From positions 186,001 through 250,000 of the forward strand of contig NZ_LNDD01000003.1 in NCBI RefSeq assembly GCF_002865985.1: a DNA stretch of 64,000 nt, written 5' to 3'. The notes below the pieces were generated by a model. The model saw nothing but the letters and a program-made list of their open reading frames with translations. It had not been told where the DNA came from and did not search any database. The position numbers and the translations under genes were made by a program. How positions within the stretch are numbered: position 1 is the first letter of the stretch; every line of letters starts with the position of its first letter. This stretch comes from Thermotoga sp. SG1. Lineage in GTDB: Bacteria; Thermotogota; Thermotogae; Thermotogales; Thermotogaceae. Positions 51,787 through 60,439 of the stretch are shown here, one piece after another.

Positions 51787-53080
51787 CCCAGACCACCTTT
51801 CCGTAGAGGGGCCCTGCAGTGATCTTCTCCACTTTCACGTCCGCAAAGCGTCCTATCATCCACTCTTCACCTTCAAAGGCTATGATCTTGTTTCTGATGT
51901 CTCGACCGTAGAAGAGGCCGTTCTTCGCCTGTGCCTCGACGATGATGCGCACCGTCTTTCCCCTGTATCGCTCGTTGAGTTTTCTGTTGATCCTCTTTTG
52001 AAGGTTCATGAGAAACTGCATTCTTCTCACTTTCTCTTCGTAGGGTACGTCGTCTTTGTAGTATTTCCACGCCACCGTTCCCTCGCGTGGGGAGTAAATG
52101 GCAAGGTTCAGTCGTTCAAACTGTGCCTTTTCCACAAGATCAACCGTCTCCATAAAGTCTTCTTCCGTTTCCGTGGGAAAGCCCACGATGATGTCGCTGC
52201 TGATCGCAACGTCTGGAACTTTGGATCTGATCTTTTCAAGGAGGGCAAGGTATTCTTCTTTCGTGTACCTTCTGTTCATGAGTTTCAGGATTCTGTTGCT
52301 TCCAGACTGAACAGGAAGATGAACGGACTTTGCCACTTTAGGATTTTTTGCGATCACCTCTATGAGTTCATCGGAAAAGTCCGTTGGATAGGAGGTGAGA
52401 AACCAGATTCGCTCTATTCCTTCGATCTTCGAAGTTTCTTCGAGGAGTCTTGCAAGAGACGTTCCATCCTTCAGATCTTTTCCGTAGGCGTCCACGTTCT
52501 GGCCGAGGAAGGTGACTTCACGGTAGCCCTGTTTTGCGAGTTCTTTCACCTCTTCGAGTATGTCCTCCATGGGTCTGCTTTTTTCCCTGCCACGCGTGTA
52601 GGGAACGATGCAGTAGGTACAGAACCTGTCACAACCGTGGATGATGGTGATCCATGCGTGGTGTCTACTCGTTCTTATCCTTGGAAGTTCGTGGGTGTAC
52701 TCGTTCAGATGGTCTTCAAAGAGCGCCACCTTTTCTCCTTCAAGTGCTTTTTTGACAGCCTCTGTCACCTTCGGAATGGCACGGGTTCCAAGGACGAAGT
52801 CTGCTCCTCTCTCCAGGAGTTTCTCTCTTTCTTTTTCTGCGACACAGCCCGCAACGCCAACGACGAGATTTCTTTTCTTTTTCAGTTTCAGGATCTGTCC
52901 TAGTTCACTGTAGGCCTTCTCCTCGGATTTTTTCCTCACCGCGCAGGTGTTTATAATGACCACATCCGCCTCCTCTGGACTGGAGGCGGGGGCGAAGCCC
53001 TCTTTCATGAGAAGACCAGCCATCGTTTCCGAGTCGTTTTCGTTCATCTGACAGCCAAAGGTCTTTATGTGGAATTTCAT
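51749..53080 (-). CDS. miaB: tRNA-2-methylthio-N6-dimethylallyladenosine synthase
   Basis: Radical-SAM methylthiotransferase that modifies A37 in tRNAs reading U-starting codons. 443 residues: the N-terminal UPF0004 domain carries [11 protein letters not shown] and the Cys motif; the radical-SAM cluster is CDRFCTYC near residue 150, followed by [12 protein letters not shown]; the C-terminal TRAM domain has [11 protein letters not shown] and [15 protein letters not shown]. Core gene with ATG at 53080. Confidence 0.96.
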   Translation of the reverse strand: MKFHIKTFGCQMNENDSETMAGLLMKEGFAPASSPEEADVVIINTCAVRKKSEEKAYSELGQILKLKKKRNLVVGVAGCVAEKEREKLLERGADFVLGTRAIPKVTEAVKKALEGEKVALFEDHLNEYTHELPRIRTSRHHAWITIIHGCDRFCTYCIVPYTRGREKSRPMEDILEEVKELAKQGYREVTFLGQNVDAYGKDLKDGTSLARLLEETSKIEGIERIWFLTSYPTDFSDELIEVIAKNPKVAKSVHLPVQSGSNRILKLMNRRYTKEEYLALLEKIRSKVPDVAISSDIIVGFPTETEEDFMETVDLVEKAQFERLNLAIYSPREGTVAWKYYKDDVPYEEKVRRMQFLMNLQKRINRKLNERYRGKTVRIIVEAQAKNGLFYGRDIRNKIIAFEGEEWMIGRFADVKVEKITAGPLYGKVVWVEKTPSSVSSSE

Positions 53081-53126
53081 GTTCGACCTCCCAGTTTGCC
53101 CGGACTAATTAGATTATACCAGAAGG

Positions 53127-53148
53127 AAAAACCCCGCCGGAGCGGGGT
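53127..53148 (-). terminator. Terminator after speE
   Basis: ACCCCGC and GCGGGGT pair around a CGGA loop. On the minus strand a TTTTT run follows. Confidence 0.9.
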
Positions 53149-54039
53149 TCATATCAGGCCAAGCTCTTTTTTCACGAAGTTTGGAAGAGCAAAGGACGCC
53201 ACGTGGATCTCTTCGTTGTAGTACTTCAGCTCTTTGCCGAACTTTCTCACCTTTTCCGGGTCGAAGTCCTTTATCGGGTCTATTCCTTTGGAAGCAAAGG
53301 TGTAGGACCACATACCGGAGGGGTAGGTGGTCATGAAGCCAAGGTAGACCCTTGCAATCGGGAAGACCTTGCTGATCCTCTTGTAGGCGAGTTTGAACCA
53401 GCCGATGTCGTAGAACGGGTCTTCCGTCTCGGCTGAAAAGACTCCGTTTTCTTTCAGTGCATCGTAACAGGCTTGGTAGAACTCTTCTGTAAAGAGGTGC
53501 CCGCCCTGACCCGCCGTCGGGTCCGTGGAGTCTATGATGATGACGTCGAACTCGTTCTTGAATTTCCTCACGTATTCAGCTCCGTTTGCTATCACGATTT
53601 CTGCTCTGGGATCGTCGAAACTGCAGGAGGTCTGTTTCAGGTACTTTCTGGCTGCCTCTATGACGAGACCATCGATTTCACAGAGGATCGCTTTTTCCAC
53701 ACTGTCGTGTTTCAAAACCTCCCTGAGCGTTCCCCCGTCTCCTCCCCCGATGATGAGCACCTTCTTCGGATTGGGATGAAGGAACATGGGAACGTGTGCG
53801 AGCATCTCGTGGTACATGAACTCGTCTTTCTCCGTTGTCATCGTGATACCATCGAGAGCAAAGACCACACCAAGATCGGGGTTTTCGAAGATGTCTATTC
53901 TCTGGATATCACTCTGTCCAGAATAAAGCACACGATTCATCTTCATAAAAAGTCCCACGTTGTTTCCGGTGTAGTACTCGAAGTACCACAAGTGCTGTCT
54001 TGGTTGAAGTTCTCTTTCCAGTTCCTTCAATTTACACAC
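53149..54039 (-). CDS. speE: Spermidine synthase-type aminopropyltransferase
   Basis: Moves aminopropyl groups from decarboxylated SAM to putrescine or longer amines. 296 residues. The N-terminal hairpin LQPRQHLWYFEYYTGNNVG and the Rossmann motif VLIIGGGDGGTLRE are clear, with the DSTDPTAGQGG catalytic/donor loop near residue 173. It is encoded 5 bases after speD, forming a two-gene polyamine operon, and closes with a terminator. The TTG at 54030, well spaced from GGAGG, is an alternative start. Confidence 0.96.
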   Translation of the reverse strand: MCKLKELERELQPRQHLWYFEYYTGNNVGLFMKMNRVLYSGQSDIQRIDIFENPDLGVVFALDGITMTTEKDEFMYHEMLAHVPMFLHPNPKKVLIIGGGDGGTLREVLKHDSVEKAILCEIDGLVIEAARKYLKQTSCSFDDPRAEIVIANGAEYVRKFKNEFDVIIIDSTDPTAGQGGHLFTEEFYQACYDALKENGVFSAETEDPFYDIGWFKLAYKRISKVFPIARVYLGFMTTYPSGMWSYTFASKGIDPIKDFDPEKVRKFGKELKYYNEEIHVASFALPNFVKKELGLI

Positions 54040-54043
54040 CTCC

Positions 54044-54436
54044 TCAGACGGTGGCTTTGTGTGGCGAGTCCTCCGGAATTCCTATCTCGTCGTACCTGCC
54101 TCTTTCGTGTTCCACAACGTGCACTCTCTTTGCTTTGAGGACTTTTTTCAAGTGATCGAACGCCTTCCATGGATCGACGTCCTCTCCACAGGTGAACAGA
54201 TCGATCGCAGCGTAACCGTACTCTGGCCAGGTGTGAATGGTTAGGTGGGATTCGGAGATCACCACCACACCACTCACCCCGTAGGGGAGGAACCTATGAA
54301 ACGTTGATGTGACTATCGTTGCTCCACTTTCATAGGCTGCCTGTTTCATCTCTTGCTCTATGAGTTGTACGTTGTCGAGAATCTCCTTTTCACATTCGTA
54401 AAATTCCGCCACCAAGTGCCTTCCCAAGCTCTTCAT
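54044..54436 (-). CDS. speD: S-adenosylmethionine decarboxylase proenzyme
   Basis: Makes decarboxylated SAM, the aminopropyl donor for SpeE. 130 residues from ATG 54436 (GGGAGGG upstream). It self-cleaves to give a pyruvoyl group: Ser63 lies in SESHLTIHTWPE, with His68 and Cys83 in place. The short bacterial/archaeal (class 1B) form. Co-transcribed with speE. Confidence 0.96.
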   Translation of the reverse strand: MKSLGRHLVAEFYECEKEILDNVQLIEQEMKQAAYESGATIVTSTFHRFLPYGVSGVVVISESHLTIHTWPEYGYAAIDLFTCGEDVDPWKAFDHLKKVLKAKRVHVVEHERGRYDEIGIPEDSPHKATV

Positions 54437-54461
54437 ATGAATCCCTCCCCTCTGAAGATTT

Positions 54462-54992
54462 TCAGTCAATCATGATCCAGAGTAACACCGCCTTCTTTTT
54501 ACCCGGATTCTTCACATAGTGTTTCTTGTCCGCCCTGTAGTAAAAGCAGTCTCCTTCTTTCAACCTGTACCTTTTGCCGTCGAGATAGAGATCGATCTTT
54601 CCCTGTATCACAAAACCGAACTCCGATCCTTCGTGGTACGATTCTTCCTCCGTCTGAGCACCGGGCTCGAGCGTTACCAGTATTGGATCTATTTCTTTGT
54701 CCTCCACACCGCTCATCAGAATCTCGCTCTTCACACCCTCAGGCTCGTCGTAGACCGGAACTCTCTCCTCTTTTTTGAACACAACTCTTTCCTCTTCAAA
54801 GTCGGAAAAGAAGTGCTTCAGATCGGTTCCCAATGCCTCGAGGATTCTCTCGAGTGTGTCTATCGATGGTGATGTTTTATCCGACTCAAGCTGCGATATG
54901 AAGCTTCTTGAAAGATCTGTTCGCTCTGCGAGTTCTTCCTGTGTGAGCCCTCTCGAGAGCCTGAGTTTTTTGAGTTTTTCACCGATCTTCAC
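54462..54992 (-). CDS. XRE-cupin regulator (PuuR-like)
   Basis: 176 residues from GTG 54992 with an AAGGGG site. Residues 1-65 form an HTH (LRLSRGLTQEELAERTDLSRSFISQLESDKTSPS). Residues 95-175 are a cupin (EGSEFGFVIQGKIDLYL, EGDCFYYRADKKHYVKNP), expected to sense a small ligand. Located 25 bases before speD, it probably regulates polyamine synthesis, and a 22-bp near-palindrome in its leader is a natural operator. Confidence 0.85.
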   Translation of the reverse strand: MKIGEKLKKLRLSRGLTQEELAERTDLSRSFISQLESDKTSPSIDTLERILEALGTDLKHFFSDFEEERVVFKKEERVPVYDEPEGVKSEILMSGVEDKEIDPILVTLEPGAQTEEESYHEGSEFGFVIQGKIDLYLDGKRYRLKEGDCFYYRADKKHYVKNPGKKKAVLLWIMID

Positions 54993-55007
54993 AAAATTCT
55001 CAACCCC

Positions 55008-55029
55008 TTTGACCACTATAGTTGACAAA
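55008..55029. promoter_or_regulatory. Candidate operator of the cupin regulator
   Basis: TTTGACCACTATAGTTGACAAA matches its reverse complement at 18 of 22 positions (counted by eye). It lies in the transcribed leader, 16-37 bases before the GTG start. Confidence 0.5.
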
Positions 55030-55051
55030 TTTGTTCAGTATCACAGACATT

Positions 55052-55079
55052 ATTATACACACCCCCTCTTTGCTGTCAA
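55052..55079 (-). promoter_or_regulatory. Sigma-A promoter of the regulator-speD-speE operon
   Basis: On the minus strand TTGACA (55079-55074) and TATAAT (55057-55052) are separated by 16 bases, both perfect consensus. Confidence 0.88.
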
Positions 55080-55130
55080 GGTTAATTTTGTGTTGCATAA
55101 ATTAACTAAAAGTTACAACAAAAAAGGACA

Positions 55131-55146
55131 AAAATCGTTCGATTTT
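55131..55146. repeat. Inverted repeat upstream of the rubrerythrin operon
   Basis: AAAATCG, TT, CGATTTT. It lies about 60-75 bases upstream of the TATAAT at 55208-55213 that precedes the oxygen-defence genes. Confidence 0.45.
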
Positions 55147-55262
55147 CTTATGGCGATGAAGAGTTTCCGACAAAAGATTAAGATCAAAATTCAAAACCAT
55201 TACAATTTATAATTATGTGGTAAAATGACAATGGATCAACCGAGGTATTGGGAGGTGAAAGC

Positions 55263-55775
55263 ATGAGGGAGATGACAAAGAAATTCCTCGAGGATGCCTT
55301 CGCAGGAGAGAGCATGGCCCACATGAAATATCTGATCTTCGCAGACGAGGCAGAGCAGAGGGGATTGAAGAGGCTTGCAAATCTTTTCAGAGCGATCGCT
55401 TATGCTGAGTTCGTCCACGCAAGAAATCACTACAGAGAGCTTGGAAAGATCTACAAAGAGATGGCGGAGAACGTTCAGCAGTGTATCGACGGTGAGACCT
55501 TCGAGATCAAGGAAATGTATCCTGTCTACAACACCGTTGCCCAGTTTCAGCAGGAAAAGGGAGCAGAAAGAAGCACAAAATTTGCCTGGGAGGCAGAAAA
55601 GATCCACGCGGAGATGTACAAGAAGGCAAAAGAACTCATCGAGAAGGGAGAAGACTACCCCGCTGAGAAGGTCTACATCTGTCCTGTCTGTGGGCACACG
55701 GTTGAGGGAGAGCCACCAGAAAAGTGCCCGGTCTGCGGAGCACCGAAGAGCGCTTACAGAGAGTTTTCAGTCTGA
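55263..55775 (+). CDS. Rubrerythrin
   Basis: Non-haem iron peroxidase, 170 residues from ATG 55263 (GGGAGGTG). The four-helix diiron domain has EDAFAGESMAHMKYLIFADEAE, then AEFVHARNHY, and later EKIHAEMYKKAKE, giving the Glu and His ligands. The C-terminal rubredoxin-like site is CPVCGHTV with CPVCGAPKS. It works with the superoxide reductase and rubredoxin downstream to detoxify oxygen species in an anaerobe. Confidence 0.93.
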   Translation: MREMTKKFLEDAFAGESMAHMKYLIFADEAEQRGLKRLANLFRAIAYAEFVHARNHYRELGKIYKEMAENVQQCIDGETFEIKEMYPVYNTVAQFQQEKGAERSTKFAWEAEKIHAEMYKKAKELIEKGEDYPAEKVYICPVCGHTVEGEPPEKCPVCGAPKSAYREFSV

Positions 55776-55787
55776 AGGAGGGATAGT

Positions 55788-56183
55788 ATGAAACTTTCTG
55801 ATTTTATCAAGACGGAAGATTTCAAAAAGGAAAAACACGTTCCGGTCATAGAGGCACCCGAGAAGGTGAAGAAGGAAGAGGCGGTTCAGATCACGGTCAC
55901 TGTGGGAAAGGAGATTCCTCATCCCAACACAACGGAGCACCACATCAGGTGGATCAAGGTCTTCTTCCAGCCAGATGGTGACCCTTACGTCTACGAAGTG
56001 GGAAGGTACGAGTTCAACGCACACGGAGAGTCCGTTCAGGGGCCGAACACTGGTTTTGTCTACACAGAACCCGTTGTCATGACTGTGGTAAAATTGAACA
56101 GATCGGGTACTCTACTTGCCTTATCCTTCTGCAACATACACGGTCTTTGGGAGTCCAGTAAAAGGATCACTGTCGAAGAGTGA
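55788..56183 (+). CDS. Superoxide reductase (neelaredoxin type)
   Basis: 131 residues, one-iron protein without the desulforedoxin domain. Iron ligands are in EIPHPNTTEHHIRWIKVFF (His) and LSFCNIHGLWESS (Cys and His). The N-terminal Glu of the active site is in the KGxxE-like region. It reduces superoxide to peroxide with rubredoxin as donor. 12 bases after the rubrerythrin gene. Confidence 0.93.
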   Translation: MKLSDFIKTEDFKKEKHVPVIEAPEKVKKEEAVQITVTVGKEIPHPNTTEHHIRWIKVFFQPDGDPYVYEVGRYEFNAHGESVQGPNTGFVYTEPVVMTVVKLNRSGTLLALSFCNIHGLWESSKRITVEE

Positions 56184-56192
56184 GGTGAGTCC

Positions 56193-56354
56193 ATGAAGAA
56201 GTACAGATGCACGCTCTGTGGTTACATCTACGATCCAGAGAAGGGGGATCCTGACAGCGGGATCGAACCCGGAACACCCTTTGAAGAACTGCCGGATGAC
56301 TGGGTCTGTCCACTCTGCGGAGCTTCGAAGGAAGATTTTGAACCTGTAGAGTAG
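56193..56354 (+). CDS. Rubredoxin
   Basis: 53 residues; too short for routine gene finding but clear. Cys6 and Cys9 ([12 protein letters not shown]) with Cys39 and Cys42 ([11 protein letters not shown]) bind one iron. GGTGAG precedes the ATG 9 bases after the previous stop. It is the electron carrier for the superoxide reductase and rubrerythrin of the same operon. Confidence 0.96.
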   Translation: MKKYRCTLCGYIYDPEKGDPDSGIEPGTPFEELPDDWVCPLCGASKEDFEPVE

Positions 56355-56370
56355 TGTGGAGAGTCTCACA

Positions 56371-56404
56371 GAGAAAGGGGAGGGAAAACCTCCCCTTTCT
56401 CTTT
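56371..56404 (+). terminator. Terminator after the rubredoxin gene
   Basis: GAGAAAGGGGAGG (56371-56383) and CCTCCCCTTTCTC (56389-56401) form a perfect 13-bp stem with a GAAAA loop. The following bases are TTT then C. Confidence 0.85.
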
Positions 56405-56503
56405 CCCCACGGCCCGGCGGGCTCGGGCGGGATACGAATGAACAATCACGCTATAATAATACCATAAAATAGTGAAACAATTCAAAAAAATGGAGGGGGA
56501 AAT

Positions 56504-57295
56504 ATGATCGGCTTTCTCACAGACTGGGGCCTGAAAAGCCACTACGTGGGGGTCGCAAAGTCGGTTATCAAGAGGATAAATCCGTCTGCCGAGATCATAG
56601 ACATCACACACGAGATAGAACCCTTCAACGTGAGAAAGGCGTCCCATGTACTCTATCGAGCGTCACTGGATTTCCCTCCCTCCACGGTGTTCCTCGTTGT
56701 TGTCGACTACGGTGTGGGAACCGCAAGGAAAGCGATCGTCATGAAGACAAAGAACGATCTTTTCTTCGTCGCTCCCGACAATGGTGTTCTCACGGTTGTC
56801 GCTGAAGAGTACGGGGTTTCTGAGATCAGAGAGATAGAAAACAAAGAACTCTTCTACAAAAAGAATCCTTCCTTTACCTTCCACGGAAGAGATATCTTCG
56901 CTCCCGTTGCGGCACACCTTGATATGGGACTTCCGATGGAAAAGGTAGGGGAGAGACTTCTCTCGTACGAGATTTTGAAGATGAAGAAACCCACTCTGAA
57001 GGAAAACTGTGTGATCGGCGAAGTTGCCGTTTTGGACACCTTTGGGAACGTCTCAACGAACATTTCCTTCGAGATGTTCATGAATCTTGGAGTGGACTTC
57101 GACGACGTGGTGAGAGTGAAGACTGGAAAGAGAGAGTACAAGGCGACCGTCACAAGGGCCTTCGGTGATGTGGAAAGAGGAGAACTTCTTGTTCACCCCG
57201 ACAGCGCCGGCTTTCTCGAAGTGGCGGTGAACATGGGAGATGCAAGCAAAGTGCTTTCTGTGAAAGAAGGAGACGAGATAGAGATATGCAGATGA
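56504..57295 (+). CDS. SAM hydrolase / SAM hydroxide adenosyltransferase (DUF62)
   Basis: 263 residues. The N-terminal IGFLTDWGLKSHYVGVAKSVIKRINPSAEIIDITHEIEPF is the family signature (LTDxG...YVG). VDYGVGTARK, the FFVAPDNGVL loop and FHGRDIFAPVAAHL follow. The C-terminal domain is a small beta fold (VAVLDTFGNVSTNIS). Such enzymes split SAM to adenosine and methionine. GGAGGGGG precedes the ATG. Confidence 0.9.
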   Translation: MIGFLTDWGLKSHYVGVAKSVIKRINPSAEIIDITHEIEPFNVRKASHVLYRASLDFPPSTVFLVVVDYGVGTARKAIVMKTKNDLFFVAPDNGVLTVVAEEYGVSEIREIENKELFYKKNPSFTFHGRDIFAPVAAHLDMGLPMEKVGERLLSYEILKMKKPTLKENCVIGEVAVLDTFGNVSTNISFEMFMNLGVDFDDVVRVKTGKREYKATVTRAFGDVERGELLVHPDSAGFLEVAVNMGDASKVLSVKEGDEIEICR

Positions 57296-58221
57296 GGAAG
57301 GTGCTTTTAGAAGCAAGAAACGACTTTCTTTCTCTTCTCAGAAGAAGAAACTGGAAGGAGAAGGATCTGAAGGTCTTAAAGGGGATCTTTCTTGGAAGGC
57401 TCTCCAAAGTGGACGTGCCGGTTGACATCTTCGAACTTGCTGTGAGAAAGGCGCTGAAAGGGGATCTTTCTTTTGCCTCGAAAATCCTGGGAGTCGATGA
57501 GGTGGACGTTCTTGAGATACTCTTTTGGCACTCTCCAAAGAAGTTTCCCCTTCCTTCAGAGAATCTCAAAAGGATTTTGAAGACAAAAAACGTCGATGAA
57601 TTCATCCAGAAGGCGAATTTTCTCAGGGTGAGGCTCGGAAAAAGAGATTTCTTAGATCTTTACCTTCATCTGGAAGATGCCGAAGAAGAGGTGGAAGAAA
57701 ACAAAGAGACGGATATTTTAAAACACATCGAGAAACTCTCGCTTGAGGAGTTGAGTGAAGAGAAGGTGAAGGAGTTGAGAAGTCTCTACAGGATTTTGCC
57801 AACCTCTGAGAAGAGTAGGATTGAATCTCTGAGGGTTCATCCTTACGTTGTTGCGTCTGTTGTGAGAAAACCCGTCTGTCCTATCGTTCTCGATGGGAGC
57901 AACCTCCTGTGGAGGGGAAACCTCTCTGTTTCGTACATCTACAGGATCTTTGAGAAACTTTCCATCTTCGAGGAGTTCTTCTTTCCCTACATGATCGTCT
58001 TCGACAGGAACGCAGAGTTCGTTCTTCCCGTTTCGGAAAGAGAGAGATTCAGAAGGTGGAAGGAATCACCGAACGTTTTCTTCGAGTCTCCCGCGGATCG
58101 TCTGATCGTGTCTCTTGCGATCTCCATGGGAGCGGTCGTTCTGAGTGGAGACAAGTTCAGGGAGTACGAACTTTCCGGGAGGGTTAGACTGATCACTCCG
58201 GAGGAGATAGAAAAGGGGTGA
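57286..58221 (+). CDS. Predicted NYN/Zc3h12a-type ribonuclease
   Basis: 311 residues. The N-terminal 190 residues are helical and charged with no recognised domain. The C-terminal 120 residues carry a PIN-fold nuclease pattern: PIVLDGSNLLWRG, FEEFFFPYMIVFDRNAEF, VFFESPADRLIVSLAISMGAVVLSGDKFREY. These match the NYN/Zc3h12a group (acidic residues DG, D, AD, D). It overlaps the SAM hydrolase gene by 10 bases. Target RNA unknown. Confidence 0.7.
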   Translation: MQMRKVLLEARNDFLSLLRRRNWKEKDLKVLKGIFLGRLSKVDVPVDIFELAVRKALKGDLSFASKILGVDEVDVLEILFWHSPKKFPLPSENLKRILKTKNVDEFIQKANFLRVRLGKRDFLDLYLHLEDAEEEVEENKETDILKHIEKLSLEELSEEKVKELRSLYRILPTSEKSRIESLRVHPYVVASVVRKPVCPIVLDGSNLLWRGNLSVSYIYRIFEKLSIFEEFFFPYMIVFDRNAEFVLPVSERERFRRWKESPNVFFESPADRLIVSLAISMGAVVLSGDKFREYELSGRVRLITPEEIEKG

Positions 58222-58234
58222 GAGAACTCACCCC
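58215..58234. terminator. Bidirectional hairpin between the nuclease and acpP genes
   Basis: GGGGTGAG and CTCACCCC pair around AGAA. It overlaps the last codons of both convergent genes; the flanking T or A runs are weak. Confidence 0.55.
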
Positions 58235-58473
58235 AATTTCTTTTCGATGTAACTGACTATGTCACCCACCGTCGAGATCTTCTCAAGGTCTGCATCGTCC
58301 ACCTTCACACCGAACTCGCTCTCAAAGTCCATCACAAGATCGACGAGGTCAAGAGAGTCCGCTCCAAGATCGTCTATGAGTTTTGCCTCTTCTGTGACCT
58401 GTGCTTCGTCCACTCCCAGTTTCTCTGAGATTATGCTCTTCACTTTCGAAAGGATCTCCTCTCTGCTTGCCAC
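58228..58473 (-). CDS. acpP: Acyl carrier protein
   Basis: 81 residues from GTG 58473 (GGGAGGTGG). Ser40 in LGADSLDLVDLVM takes the phosphopantetheine arm. The acidic helix II and LISTVGDIVSYI-like end fit fatty-acid ACP. No fatty-acid synthesis genes are adjacent. Confidence 0.95.
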   Translation of the reverse strand: MASREEILSKVKSIISEKLGVDEAQVTEEAKLIDDLGADSLDLVDLVMDFESEFGVKVDDADLEKISTVGDIVSYIEKKLG

Positions 58474-58506
58474 TTTTCCACCTCCCTTTAGAAGTGTCAA
58501 AACAAA

Positions 58507-60069
58507 TTATAGCACAATCACATCATCCAGTAGGACTCTCTCTTTCCAGCGTTCAACGAACCAGTTCGGGTTCAGTGTGTGAACGGGTACGATGTAGTCT
58601 GGTTTCAGATCGTTCAAGATCGCCTCCAGACTTTTCGGTGAAACGTGGCCTGAGGCGTGGAATTCTTTTGTGAAGATCACACTCCCGTTGCGCTCCTTCA
58701 GACCGAACGGTTTTATGTTGAAGTACCTGAGCCAGTTCATGAAACGCCTTGCATCGATTTCCTGCTCTTCCGTGTAGGCCTCGCTGGTGGAATGGATGTA
58801 GACGGCACCGTTCAGTACTTTTTCGTCTAGATCTAGGATGTGTGGAAAATCCCAGTAGCCGGAAACGAGGGCGTATTCATCAGGAGAGTGGTTTATCTCA
58901 TCGGGAGGTATGAGGATACCCTCGCTTTTTGCCCTGATGAGTGCCTCTTTTTCCAGGTTTATGTAGGTCAGTTTTCCGGGGTGGTACACCCTGATGTGGC
59001 TTTTCTCCTCTTCAGAAAGTTTCCAGAGTGGCTCCACGCGTTCCATCTCGATGAGGTAGGCGTAGTCTTTTGGCATGAGAACGAGTTTTCTGTTGTTTTC
59101 CAAGCAGACTTTCAGGAAGGTGAAGAGTCTTTCGAGGTGTCTGATCGGAAAGTCAACGAGGATAAGCTTTTTTGTTTCTTTGAACACTTTCATGGCGTTG
59201 TCAAACACGTCTTTTTCTGTGTTCTCCACGTTCTCTTCTCTTGCCAGCCTTGTTCCTTCCACGATGAGAACAAGGGGGCGTTTGTCTTTCAATCTTTCGA
59301 AGAAACGAGACGTTCTTAGAGAAAGTGAGAGTCTTTTCTCCCCGAGTGTGTCGAGCCAGTATTTTTCTTCTTCCGGCGTCTCAGGACCCGTTCTGAAATC
59401 ACCGGTGTAGGCAAGCCAGAATCCATCCACCTTCACCACAAGACCGGCTGCACCGATCACGGAGTGATAGACGGGCTCGACGAAGAGATCATCCTTCCAG
59501 AGAGCGCTCATTTCAACCGTTCTGTAACCATCGAGTTCGGTTTTTTCCGGAAAAGAGATATACCTTGTAAGTTCTTCTGCGTTCTTCGATTTTACACTCA
59601 CCGTGAGGTCCGGCCTGATACCGTTTTCCACGTCTTTCTCCGATGCCTTTTTTCTCTTTTTTCCGGAGAGTTGTGTCAGGACACTTTGGTTGCTCGTGTT
59701 CACGCTGGCACTCATCACGGCGAACGTTTCCTTCGACATGAGGAGTGGGATCTTCTCATCTATGAGGCCGACCATTCCGGTGTGGTCTGCATGGGCGTGG
59801 CTCAAAAAGAGAAAGGAGTGGTTCACCGGATCTTCGAACCTTCCGTCGAAGAGGTCTTCTCTGTAGATGTTCAGGCGGGGGACCATGTTGAGTTTCAAGA
59901 GGTCCTGGAGGATCCTTCCCGTTCTTGGGTTCAGAAATTCTTCAAAGAACTCCCCCCATCTGGAGAAGTTGAGACCGAAATCAAGAAGGAACGCATCGTT
60001 TTCAGAGTCAACCACCCTGATCTTGTTTCCCCCGATGTTTCTGTGGCCGTCGAGTATCTCTATTCTCAC
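58507..60069 (-). CDS. Metallo-beta-lactamase/beta-CASP-like ribonuclease-type protein
   Basis: 520 residues from GTG 60069 (GGGGGG site 5 bases upstream). The zinc motif SHAHADHTGMVGLI is near residue 90; AYTGDFRTG and the C-terminal HASGHVSPKSL and PVHTLNP give further RNase J/CPSF-like motifs. The N-terminal IGGNKIRV...LDFGLNFS is the first strand. The beta-CASP insertion contains VLIVEGTRLAREEN. It differs from typical RNase J by a long insert around residues 120-160. Probable RNA nuclease. Confidence 0.8.
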   Translation of the reverse strand: MRIEILDGHRNIGGNKIRVVDSENDAFLLDFGLNFSRWGEFFEEFLNPRTGRILQDLLKLNMVPRLNIYREDLFDGRFEDPVNHSFLFLSHAHADHTGMVGLIDEKIPLLMSKETFAVMSASVNTSNQSVLTQLSGKKRKKASEKDVENGIRPDLTVSVKSKNAEELTRYISFPEKTELDGYRTVEMSALWKDDLFVEPVYHSVIGAAGLVVKVDGFWLAYTGDFRTGPETPEEEKYWLDTLGEKRLSLSLRTSRFFERLKDKRPLVLIVEGTRLAREENVENTEKDVFDNAMKVFKETKKLILVDFPIRHLERLFTFLKVCLENNRKLVLMPKDYAYLIEMERVEPLWKLSEEEKSHIRVYHPGKLTYINLEKEALIRAKSEGILIPPDEINHSPDEYALVSGYWDFPHILDLDEKVLNGAVYIHSTSEAYTEEQEIDARRFMNWLRYFNIKPFGLKERNGSVIFTKEFHASGHVSPKSLEAILNDLKPDYIVPVHTLNPNWFVERWKERVLLDDVIVL

Positions 60070-60439
60070 GGAATCCCCCCAGAAGAGAAAAAAGTTCGAA
60101 GGGATCAACACAAAAGAGACAACTCTTCACCCCAAGATCACTGGCACCGAAACCTTCTATTCCTTCAAAATAAGATGATAACACACCCGCTATCTTTTCC
60201 TCCAGTCTTTTTCCATGGAACATGATAAGTCCTGCGATCTTTGCATGATCAAGGAGGTAGTCTATGTGCCAGTGTTTTTTCTGAGGTCCTAAGAAATAAC
60301 GGGGGATCCTCTTTGAGAATCCCCCCATTGCAGATCCAACGTAGGTGTAGTAGCCCGGTTTCAGGTGTGATGTTTTCTTTCCATGTTTCAAAGAAACACT
60401 TTTTTCGAGTTTTAGAAGCAGAATGTACGTTCCCTTCAC
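60008..60439 (-). CDS. DUF123 / GIY-YIG-like nuclease
   Basis: 143 residues, starting at GTG 60439 that overlaps the cysK stop. It matches DUF123: YILLLKLEKS, KPGYYTYVGSAMGGFSKRIPRYF, HWHIDYLLDHAK. The GIY-YIG halves are seen as GTYILLL and YYTYVG. The C-terminal tail of about 25 Arg/Gly-rich residues (RENRDTRRPQKHRGKQDQ) overlaps the start of the next gene by 62 bases and may be unconserved. Confidence 0.75.
   Translation of the reverse strand: MKGTYILLLKLEKSVSLKHGKKTSHLKPGYYTYVGSAMGGFSKRIPRYFLGPQKKHWHIDYLLDHAKIAGLIMFHGKRLEEKIAGVLSSYFEGIEGFGASDLGVKSCLFCVDPFELFSLLGGFRENRDTRRPQKHRGKQDQGG

Noticed and set aside
51998-52903. Plus-strand open frame of 301 codons opposite miaB
   Set aside because: Antisense shadow of miaB with Phe/Val-rich text typical of reversed Lys/Glu codons.
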